The position numbers and the translations under genes are program-made. Under the pieces are notes generated by a model. That model did not search any database. It was not told where the DNA came from and worked only from the letters and a program-made list of their open reading frames with translations. DNA of 64,000 nt from Anarhynchus alexandrinus (taxonomy: Eukaryota; Chordata; Aves; Charadriiformes; Charadriidae). The stretch lies in contig VUYV01000061.1 of assembly GCA_008711295.1 (NCBI GenBank), forward strand, positions 2,021,731 through 2,085,730, in the 5' to 3' direction. The stretch's first letter is position 1, and each line of letters begins with the position of its first letter. Shown here piece after piece: positions 11,403 to 22,700 of the stretch.

Positions 11403-13773
11403 CTATGAAATCTGGTTGTTGAGCTGACCTGGGTACTGCTCAAACCGCTTGTTGGCCTCCTCGCTGAGCGCATCGCCTGGGTGGGCAGAGGGCAAGAATC
11501 ATAGAATTATAGAATTGCTGAGGTTGGAAGGGACCTTTAAGATCATCAAGTCCAACCATTAACCTACCCTGACAAAACCACTTCTAAACCATGTCCCTAA
11601 GTACCACATCTACCCTTTTTTTAAACACCTCCAGGGATGGTGAATCCACCACCTCCCTGGGCAGCCTATTCCAATGTTTGATAACCCTTTCAGTGAAAAA
11701 ATGTTTCCTAATATCCAGTCTAAACCTCCCCTGACGTAACTTGAACCCAAGAAGGGCTGTCAGCTCTGGCACTGCACGTCGCCTATCCCGCCAGCACCTC
11801 TGCTCCCACCGCAGCTGTCCCCAGGACCGCAGCCACTGCCTCCCCGTGCCAGCCCGGCCATTCTGCCCCAAACCCCACAGCCTGTCCCCAGCCCCACTGC
11901 TTCCTGCAGCCCCCTCATTGCCCTCCTCCTGGGCCACCCCTGCCAGGACACCCCTTGCCCCGGTGTGCCCTCGCCGCTCCACCATGCGGCGTCCCGAGAC
12001 TGTTACCGATGTGGCAGCTGTGCACCCAGATGCGGTGCCCGTCGTACTTGCAGTTGCATTTCATGGCATTGTTGGTGAAGTCGCTCTCCGCCACCTCAAA
12101 GTTGGGGTTGATCACCACCTGTGGGGCACTGTCAGTGAGGGTCGCGGCCCCCTGCCCCACAACCTGGCAGCGCTGCAGCCCCGTGCCGGGTCAGCTTTGC
12201 CTTCCCGGCCTCGGTGGAGCTGCTGCCTGTGCCCAGCACCCCACCCCTGGCAGGACTTGTCTCCCCAGCTGCTGGAGGGCTCCGAGGAGCTGGTGGCTGC
12301 CGCTGTGGTGGGGTGGCCCTGTCACTGTGGACCACGTGCCCATAAGCAGCGTTGCTCAGAGGAGGAAAACCCAGGCTGAAGCATGCACGAGCCCTGCGCA
12401 TCTCCAGGCAGGGGGACAGGCAATGTCCCACACCAGCACACACCGTGCTCCAACCTGCTCAGAGAGCAGGGGACAGAGGGCCAGGTGGCTCGGGGACACG
12501 GAGAGCTGGGGGTGCAGGGGCAGAGGGTGGGAGTGCAGGTGGGAGGGTTGCAAGAGGGGCTGGGGGGGCAGTTGGCTCAGCTGCAGCACCTGCAGGATGT
12601 AGTTGCCTGGCTTGACATCAGTGATGTCGATCCACTGGCAGTCGATGTCATGCCGGTACAGGTCCCAGCAGCCCACAGTGATGCCCTGCTCCCCAAAGTT
12701 GGCACACTCGTACCGCTTGGCCACATCTGCAGGCAGAAAGACAGCACGGTTCATCCCTGCTGCAAGCCCCTGTGTCGCCACCCCCCCATGCCTGGCCCCA
12801 GTGTGCGCAATGGCTGGGGACGGGCAGCCCCACGGTGGGGACATGGGCAGGGACAGTGCCGCAAAGCCTCACGGCGCCCACCTTCCTCGCACTCGGTGTC
12901 CTCGAGGCAGAAGCTGGCCTTGTGTCCCTCCGCCACCTTGGTGCCATTGGGGGTCAGGATGTCGTAGTGGGTGAAGATATCCATGCTGTGGTAGTGCCTG
13001 CAAGAGGGAGCCCGCAGCGCCCCGGCTGCACCAGTGCCCGGGAGCGCGGGGGGATGCTCGGGGCAGAGGAGGACCCCCAAGGAGCAGACAGGACACTTGC
13101 CCTGCCCTGTGGCGGGTGTCCCCCCCAACCTGCCCAGCCCCTCGCTGTCGGGGAAGGTCCCCACAGCCGCTGCTCTGAGGCCGCAGTGCTGCGAGGTCGG
13201 GCAGAGCTCAGTCCTGCCCTGGGAAGGGACATGGCTGTCCCCAGCCAGACAAGCTGGGGGCTCAGCTGCAGGGTGCAGCCTGCAGCCCTGTCCCTGGCTC
13301 CCCCAGCCCCAACACTGCCCATCCAGGGACAGCCCTGAGCCACAGCAGGCGGAACTGGACACTGGGCAGCAGAAGGTGCCTCACCCAGTGCCACCCTCAC
13401 CCGGCATCACCCTCACCCAGCCCACCCAAGCAGCACCATCATCCTCTCCCAACCCTGCTCCCCCCCCAGCCTCCATCCCAGGCTGTTCCCCTGCCCGCAC
13501 GCCCATCCCTGCCCGTGCCGCGCACGCACCGGTGGCACTCGTGCCAGACCCAGGAGTGCCGACCGGCCTTGGGGCGGAAGTCGGCGCGGCCGTTGTTGTG
13601 GATCTGGGAGGAGAAGCGGAGCAGGCGGCGGTGCCCGTAGGGCCAGTTGGCCAGGCGGGCCGAGCTGGAGAGGCAGTTCTCCTCGGCGGCGCAGTACAGC
13701 ATGTGCAGCGGCCGGTCCTCGATGTAGGCTGTCTCCTGCACCAGCGGGGCGTGCAGCAGCAGGTCGGAGGCGG
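11403..13773 (-). CDS. LOXL3: LOXL3 C-terminal lysyl oxidase catalytic domain exons
   Basis: Exons 13773-13530, 12997-12882, 12726-12590, 12118-12007 and 11476-11403. The copper site is intact: [14 protein letters not shown], with ligands H607, H609 and H611 by my numbering. The lysyl-tyrosylquinone precursors are both present: K634 in [10 protein letters not shown] and Y670 in [11 protein letters not shown], 36 residues apart as in LOXL2. The cytokine-receptor-like stretch YDGHRIW and the C-terminal ERF-type tail ([14 protein letters not shown]) are also present. Everything needed for amine-oxidase activity appears to be there. Confidence 0.96.
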
Positions 13774-16700
13774 CTGGGGAGCAGGCGGCTGCTCAGGGAC
13801 AGACGGCTGCCCCGCTGTTCGGCGGGCAGCAGGGACGGGGCCAGCGGCAGGGACGGGGCCAGCGGCCAGCGCAGGCAGGGCTGAGCCAGCCGAGGGCATG
13901 CGTGCCCTCCCCGTCAGCGGGGCACAGGCCAACACTGCAGCCCCGCCATCTGCAAACACCATTGCCTGCAGCCCCATTGCTCACAGCCCCTTTATCCGCA
14001 GCCCCTGGCCCCACAGCACCATTGCCTGCAGCCCCCACCGCCTGCGCGCCCCATTGCCCACAGCCCCCACGCCCCATTGCTCACAGCCCCTTTATCTGCA
14101 GCCCCCACCGCCCGCAGCCCCCACCGTCGCTCACTCTCGGAGCAGATGACGCCTGCGGCGAAGCGTGTGCCCGTGTTCCTGCAGCTCAGGCTGGTGCCGT
14201 GGTGCTGGCAGTGGCTCAGGGACATCTCATGGCCGGCGCACTTCACCCCGCTCAGCACCATCTCCGTCACATTGCTGGCGTCCCAGTACCACGTCTCCTG
14301 GGGAGGGGGGTAGGCAGGCTGGGTGGCAGGGCTGGCTGCCGTGGGTGATGCGGCTCTCGCGCGCACCCAGGCTGCAGCCAGCACCCAGCCACGCCACAGC
14401 CCTGCCCACGTACCCAGGCTGCCCACAAGGGTCCCGTCCCACGACACAGAGCAGCCACATCCCTTTGCCCCCATACAGCCCCACAGCTGTCAGGGAAGCG
14501 CCGGTGCCTGTGCTTGCCGAGGTGTCACCGGGGGCCTCCCCGCCGGCACCTACCGTCACCGCGTGCAGGGAGTAGCCCAGGCCGAGCTGGCGACAGGCCA
14601 CCATCGCCTCCTTGGTGGTCCAGCCATCGCTGCACACCGTGCCCCACTTACTGCCTCGCTTCACCTCCACGCGGCCCTCAAATGTCGTCCTCCCGCCGGC
14701 TAGGCGGATCTGCGGGGAAGCCCTGGGGCCGTCAGCAGGCACCCCACGCCATGCCACCTCCCACCCCATCCCTTGTCCCCCCTGTCCCTGTCCCTGTCCC
14801 CATCCCCGCGGAGCAGTGGTGGTGGTGGCTCGCTGCCCTAGCCAAGCTGGTGCTGGCACCTACTTGTAAGCCGTGGTTAGCGAATCCCAGACCCAGCTGG
14901 CGACAGGCCACCATCGCCTCCAGCGTACCCCAGCCTTCGCCGCAGACCAGACCCCAGCGGGGCTGGTCCCCATCACCAGACCCCACCGCCACCTCGACCC
15001 GCCCCTCGAAGCGGCTCCGGCCCCCGCTCAGCCGAATCTGCGGAGAGAGGCAGTGGCAGCATCATCATCATCATCACAAGTGATGCTCCTGCTAATGGGG
15101 CTGCGTCCCGCAGGTCGGTCCTGCCCGGCACCCAGCTGTGGTGCCCAGATGGGCCCTGAGCTCGGGACTTCAGGGCACATAGGGAGACAGCAACCAGGAG
15201 CTCAGCAGAGCCAGCCACAGCTTTGGTCAGCAGAGACCTCACCAAAAATGGCGGGTTTGGGGCCAAGAAATTGCTTGTGAGTTTGGAAACTGTCTCACCA
15301 AAGCAGGGAAGATGGTTCATTTTGAAATGGCATTCTCATTTCAGAAATGACAGGTATGAGAGAGTTAAACATTATTAAAAAGCCCAAAGCAGATGAAATG
15401 ACAGGCCAGGGCAAACAGGAACACACGGTTCCATTTGCTCATTTCATCATCAGTAAAAAAAATCTCTCTTGGTTGGCCCATAGTGATTTTTTTTTTTCCT
15501 GGTGCTTCTGCTGGGGAGCTGGCATGGGCTGGCAGCAGGGAGAGCAGCGGGGAGCAGTTGCCCCACACCACCCCACACAGCAGGGCACCACGGGACACCC
15601 ACAGCCCCCCATGCCCCCCACCTTCCACCCCTCTCCTCACAGGGGCAGCTTGGGACTCCCACCCGCAAAATCCCCAAGCCCCCCAGGGCAGCCCTTGCCA
15701 CAAACCAGGGGGAAATGTGTGGGGTGCAATGGGGTGCAGAGGAGGAGAGAGATGATGGGCTATCCTACAGCTGGTCCCATGGGCCCTCCCCCAGCAGCCC
15801 GCTCCAGGGGCCCCGATGCCGGGATCTGCCAGGCACCGTGGCCCCATGGATGCTGGCAGCCCCCCACGGTGCGCACCAGGTTCTCGTAGCCCATGTAGGG
15901 GATGTTGCAGCGGACGGCCGCGTCCTCCGTGTGCTTGCAGTCCTCCTGCGTGATGTTCTTGAAGGGGCAGCTCCAAAGGGACTTCTCAGTGCCCAGGCAC
16001 TGCACCTCGTTGATGTGGATGGGCCCCGTCCCTGCCGGGGGGACAGAGGGGGCTCAGGGCCCAGTGACAGTGGGATGGCCATGGCCATCCTCTCCTCATG
16101 ACTGCCCTTGCTCCTTTGCGTGCATCGAGGGAGCCTGGCGCACTCCTGGCCCCCATGGCTGCTGCCCAGGGCAGCTCGGCTGAGTGGCCACGGTCCCCTG
16201 GAGATGCTCGGGGCAAGTCCCACACCACATGTGACTGGCAGCCAGGTGCCCACAGGACAAGCCCAGCCATGGCTTCCCCCAAGACCAGCACAGCCTTGTG
16301 CCCAGACAAGCGCCTTGTCCGCAGGCAGGAGGGCGATGCCTGGCCCCTCCACCCCAGCACCCTCACCTTGGCCCATGCGTGCCCCGGTGAGGGCCTCCTT
16401 GGCGCTGCCGAAGCCCAGCTCGCGGCACACCACGCTGGCTGACAGCAGGTTCCAGCGGTCGTCGCAGATGGTGCCCCACTCGCTGCTCTTGAGCACCTCG
16501 ACGCGGCCCTCGCCCACCTTGGCACCACCCTTCAGCCGGATCCGCGGCTGCAGGGGAGCAGGGGTTCAGGGCACGGTACGGGACAGCGCGGTACGGCACG
16601 GCGCTGAACGGCATGGTGCGGCACAGGGCAGCGCAGCATGGCAGGGCACAGGGCGGCACAACACAGTGCAGCACAGAGGTGGCTGGCCATGACGCTTGAG

Positions 16701-19700
16701 ATGCGCAGGGACAGGACACCGTCCCCATCTCCTGCCCCATGAGTCGGTCACCCAGGGACCCGCGTGCCCGCTCTCAGGTGCAGCCCAGGGGACAGAGCCC
16801 TGCACAGTGGCCAGCTGTGGGCCACCGCAGGACTCGGCCCCCCTCCCTGCGGGGCTCACCTGGCCCTGCTGCTGCTGGCGCTGCTTCTTCTTGTGGGCAC
16901 TGCCAGTGGCGAAGAGGGGCCCCGGCACGCAGCTGACGACGGCGGGCATGCCGGCCCCGCAGGCGGCCGAGGCGTTGCCCCGGTAGAACTCGAAGGCGCA
17001 CATGGAGAGGTGCACCTCCGTCCCCGTGCAGGACACAGAGTGCAGGCGGTAGTTGAGCTGCTGCCGCTCCGTGAAGAGCCTGCAAGGAGAGAGGAGGCCC
17101 TGAGACAGAACTGGCACGGCCAACTGGCAGCGGACGTGTCCATGGCCACCCTGCCTGTGGCTGCACTCGCTGTCCGTGCCCCTTGCACTGTCCCCCGGGG
17201 AGAGACGCTCCATGCCTGCAGGGCGCCCACCCCTCGCCGGCTGCCTGCCCCACATCCCCGGCAGCATGGGGGGACACACATGGCATCGGTGGCACGGAGT
17301 GGGGCTCCTGGCACTCAGGCTCTCCACTGGAGCCATTTACCTCTTCTTGGACCCTACGTCCTCCCTGCGCTTTTGTTTAGGCTGAGATTTGGAGGCCAGC
17401 CTGGAAAACAGAAAAGAACCGTCAAGGAGTGCGGGGCCTCAGGCTGTCACCTCCACTGGCTGCAGTGACACAGGGAGCACAGCCTGCCCTGGTTGTCACT
17501 GGAGACTGAACTGGGCACGTTGGCCTCTCCGGGAGACTCGTGCATGTCCCCTTCATGTCACACATGGGTGCAACAGCATCATCTGCTGCCAGCAATGTGA
17601 CACAACTGCCCTCCACAGCAATGATGCAGTTTCCTGCCCACATCCCACCAGGAAACCGTACCGGATGCAGCGACATCCTGTGCTGCCTTGTCACACAGCA
17701 GAAGATCAAACGCCACCGGCAAAGATTTGATCTGTTGGGTACAAGTGAGGTGTGCCCATGTCCTCGTCCAGACACCAGACAACGTCACCGCGCCATGCTC
17801 TGAGGTGAGCAGGACGCCGAGCAAGCACAGCACCAAGCAAGCAGTGCAGACGGTGGGTGCTGTCCCCAGGGCCACAGGGGACGGTGAGACTTGCTGCAGG
17901 CTTGCGAGGACCCACTGCCAGCAAGGGGAGCTCCCCGGGCACACCCTGAGCGGTGCGGGGAAGAGGAGGCTGCCTGGGGCCTGGCACACACGTGATGTAG
18001 GTACGGTCCCACTCAGGGAGGAAGATGCCAAGCAGGGCCAAAACCCCAGGGACCACAAGGAGTGAAGAGCAGAGTGCCCCAAAACAGGGCAGGGGACTGA
18101 TCACCCACCCCAGGGACAAGGCAAAACCAAGCCTGGCAAGCGACCCCACTGGCCGGCGGCAGGTTTGTGTCAGCCCGCACAGCCCAGCGAGCCCCAGGAC
18201 ACAGCACGGGGCCACCAGGAACTGGGATTCAAATGGCCGGACAGGGGACATCAGTGCCCATTCGCACTCATGAAACCACCTTTCAATCCTGCAACCAGTT
18301 CTGGGTCCCCAGTACAAGAAAGACATCAGCTAAGTAGGGCAAGCTCAGGGGAGGGCCACCGAGACAGTTGGGGCTGGAGGAGAGATGGGGGCATAGGGCT
18401 GCTCCAGCCAGGGGCCGAGATGGCTTTAGGGGGCTCTGGCAGCAGCTGACCTGTACCTGCAAGGGGCTGTCAGGGAGCCAGAGCTCTTCTAGCCGTGGGA
18501 GGGAAGAGCACAAGAGAAAACAGGCGTGACTGGCAATGTGAGGTTCAGACTCAGTGTAAGGAAAACTTTTTCCCCATGAGGGCTGTTCAGCGTTGGAGCA
18601 GAGGCCATGAAGCTGTGGGATCTCCATCCTCGGAGGTTTTCAAAAGCCAACTGGATGAAGTCCTGGGCTGACACACAGCTGGCCCTTCTCCAAGCGGAGG
18701 GTTGGACCAGGACTCCCCGAGGTCCATTCCAGCTGGAATTAGCCTGTGACCCCATGTATGAGGGCAACCATGCAGCCCCGAATTGATCAACCCCAGCAAA
18801 CCAGTGTGTGGCTTTCAGGAGACAGCTTCTGCTTCGGGCAGAGGGAAGGGAGCAGACTGCAGTTTCATGGACTTTGCAAAAAATTTCACTCGGTGCTGCA
18901 GGGGAAATACCCACTCATTGGAAAAGGGGCAGGCAGCACCAAACTAGACAAATAACAGCATGTTGCAGCGAGCGGGACCTGTGGGTGGGGGCTTGAGGCG
19001 ACCCAAAGGCTGACCCCATCTGGATTTCCATCACCAGCACAGGTGCCAGCAGGAGCTGGCAAGGACACCTATTGGGGACACAAAGCTGGGAAGTGTCACA
19101 ATGAAGAGATCAGGATGGGGCCAGAGTGTGGGGCACCTTCGGTACCAGGGAAGGTGGTGGGACCAGGGACAAGTCCTGTGCTGGGGGCAGAGCAACGTCT
19201 CTGTGCGGCAGTGGGCTCAGGTGAGAGGTGCCATGTCATAGCCAGGAGAGGATGGGCTCTGGCTTGCTGCACCCACCACCAAATCTGGCAGCAGGATGCA
19301 GGGATGGAGGGAAAGGGCAGCCAGACTATCCCTGGGACTGGCAGAAAGGCAGCGAGAGTGAGTGGGCAGAGGGTGCAAGAGATCCCCAGCAGATGCAGCA
19401 CTCATGACAAGACCTGCCACACTGTACCCATGGCCCTGGTGACCAGCACTGCTAGCACTGCTGTGCCCATCACCCTGGTGACCAGCACTGCTCAGCAAGT
19501 GCTCTCATGCCCATGCCAGCCCACGCTGCCAGCCCACCCTGCGGGGAATGGAGGGGTGCGCAGCCTTTCCAGCTCCCCCACTGCTGCTTTCTGCTGAAAG
19601 CAGCCCATTTCCACAGCCCTCCCTCCCCATCCGCCAGGAGAGACAGCTCCACTCCGAGGCCTCCAGGTCCCCGTGGAGCCACAGCACAGGACACCACAGC

Positions 19701-22700
19701 CCTCTCCGTGCCACCCAGAGGATCCTGCCCACAGTGGGTCTGCGTTGCAGACCCTGACCCCTGTGCCAGGGCTCCTGCTTGGTACATGGAGTGGGGGCTG
19801 CTCTGCCTGGGGCATGGCCAGCCTGGGAGAATGATTGTCTCTCGTGGAGGACGGGTGACCCCGGTGCGCACAGGCAGGTCCCACCAGGGTGGAGTTCGTC
19901 CTGCTTGCCTAGCACAGCCCAGGCCCTCGGTCTGCTCCATCTGGATCCATTTGCGCCAGGATCCGTTGTGACAGCAGAGACCATCAGGGCTGGACAGCCC
20001 GGCTCTGCCAAGGGCTCAGCAGATGGGGCGTCCCAGCCCCTTACCTGCCACCTGGCTTCAGGCTCCGGCCCTTCATCCTGGTGGCGCGCTTCAACCGCCT
20101 GTGGGAGCAACACCGTGGCTGCCCGGTCAGCGCCAGGAACCATGCTGGGCACCATGCTGGGCACCACACCGGGCACCACACCATAGGCATCCTGCCTGTG
20201 CCCACTCCCCTGGGCCCCTCATTCCAGCCACGGTGCTGCTGGAGCATTCCTGCCTGGCTCTGCTGCAAACCTCCGCTCGGCACAGAGACCCCCGCACTCC
20301 ACACCGGAGAGAAATGTGGAGGTGCGCCACTGCCAGGGAGCAAAAGCTACCCTCTTTTATACCTCTGGAGCAGCATCTGCAGTAGTGCGTGGGGCAGGTG
20401 GGCAGCCATGGCCCCCCAGCTTGGTTAGCGAGTGGCCATATGGCCAGCTGGGGCTAGCAGTGGTGAGCAACAGGGATGGGAAGGATGCTGGGGAGCCACA
20501 ATGCCCAACAGCATGGACCCCCGCTGCCCCCCCAGCACTGCCCCATGTCCCTGGCACTGTCCCCAGCTCTGCCCTAGCCCTGTGCCCCCAGCTCTGCCCT
20601 GACACCCCAGCCCCACCGGCTCCCTGTTGGCCTCACTCACTTGTAGAAGTTCCTGTTCACCTTCTTCTCAGCAGGGAAGCCCATCATGCCACAGACGACA
20701 TGGCTGTTCTGGCTGTTCCAGCCCTCGTCGCAGATCTGTGCCCAGCCATCCTTGTAGCGCACCTCCACAATGCCTTCTGTCACTGGCAGCTGCCTCCGGG
20801 CCCCGGACACCACTGGCCGCAGGCGGACCTCCTCCACGTGGCTCTGCTCGGTCTGCAGGGCACAGGTCAGCACAGGCTTCCGCTGCACCCCACCACCCCA
20901 ACTCCCTTCCAGCCCTTTCCCAGGGATGTCCTGAGGATGCAGGTACCCACGGGAGATGGGGTCTCAAGTCTCAGGTGAGGAACAGGGACAGCCAGGTCCT
21001 GTATCCCTGCAGGCCACATCTGATGGCCCTGGGCAGCCATGGACCTAATTCTATCCTGTGCAGCCAATGTCCCACATCCCCCTGACCCCCTGGGTGCACC
21101 TCCTGGGAGCGCAGCCAGAAGAGCCAGTGCTGCCGTCCTATCACCTCGGGACCCTGCACCTGGAGGACCTCCCCATGCCCAGGCACCCACCCAGAGCAGG
21201 ACAGCAGCAGGGGCTGCTGGGACCCTGGCACAGCCTGCAGGACACAGCCCCAGCCCTCCTCGCCTCGCAGGAGACCTGATGTCCCACGCCCAGAGCTGTG
21301 CCATGTCCCCACACTCAAGCCACATCCCGAGCAGAGCCTCATCCTCCACAGGCACCGTGGCTGGGGTGGACAGGGCCCCCAGCCGGGAAGACAAGGACAG
21401 CCACAAGAGCTGGTCTGAGAAACAGAGAGCCTGGAAGAGAGAGAGGGAGAGGCCAAGCATGCCAGAGGAGTGCGGCAGGGAGTAGCAGGTTTGAGACCGA
21501 GGGTCCCCGGCAGGCAGGAGAAAAAAGAAAACAGGCTGCAGGGGTGTGACGGACCCCCTGGCGCAGAGAAGATGCTGGGGGAAGCGGCAGCTCGGGATGC
21601 TCAGCGCTGCGCTCCCATGCAGGGCAGGGGAGGGATGTGCCTGCTGCAGGGTGGCCCACAGCAGTGCCGACTGCTCCCTACAGCCCCAGAGCCCGTCTGG
21701 GCGCACCCCAGGGAAATAGGTGCTCAAAAGACTCAGGGGCACTGTGGGTCCTGGAAGGCAGGGCAGTGGGGTAGCATGCTCCCCTTTCCACGGGTAGAGG
21801 AGGACAACCCGTGTGCTAGGGCTGAGGGAAGGCACCGACAGAGTCCCCTGGTCCTGCACATGGGAGCCTGCCAAGTGTGTGGTGGTGAGGCTGCCTCTGA
21901 CTATTTAGGGAGGACTGAGGGCAGGCTGGGCTGCCCCACGGCAGGGCTGCCCCACAGCAGGGCTGCTGGCAAGCTGGCTCTGCGGGATCCTGGGCCCACC
22001 CTGGCCAGCGGCTTCCTCACCTCGATGACATTGGAGTCCTTGAAGCCTGGGATGCGCTCGTCCTTGCAGATGACACCCGCATCTTCCTCGTGGCTGCAGT
22101 CGCTGTTCCCCCAGCCCCGGTGTTTGCAGTCCCCAATGCTCTTCTCACCTCCGGCACAATTCACATTGTCCAGCCAGATCCGCCCTGCCAGACATTGGGG
22201 ACAGGGATGAGGGCGGGGGGACAAGCCCACACAGCATCCTCCAGCAGCAGAGAAGGTACCCCTGGAGCACAGCTGGAGACCATGCAGGTGTACAACAGGA
22301 GCATGGATGTTGGGCTGGGGCAGCCCTCCCTCAGCACAAAGCCAAGACTAGAGCCCTGAGTAGGGGATCTGCAGATGGGGCGTTCCCACCTCCCCAAGGG
22401 GCTGTTCTGCTAGACATAAAGCCCCCACGTAACGCGTGCCTCGGGGGTCTGTACAGCGTCTCACCTGCAGCACAACCCACAAGACCTGCCTGCCCCTGCC
22501 TCCCTGCCCGCCACCCGTGCAGGCAAACCTGCTGTGGCCCTGGCCCCCGGCCCATGCAGTATAGGGGGGCTGTGCCCACCGCCCCTCTCTTACCGACGCC
22601 TTTGCCGTACTTGGCGCTGTGGGCCCAGCCGGTGGCGGCCACAAAGCCAAGGTGCCGGCACAGCACGTGCGCGTTGGCCAGCGTGAAGTCATCGTCGCAG

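Noticed and set aside
13034..14149. 371-codon plus-strand frame
   Set aside because: It lies antisense to LOXL3 catalytic exons and a minisatellite; the real coding strand is minus.
15060..15077. (CAT)n run
   Set aside because: It is only about six trinucleotides in a LOXL3 intron, too short to matter.
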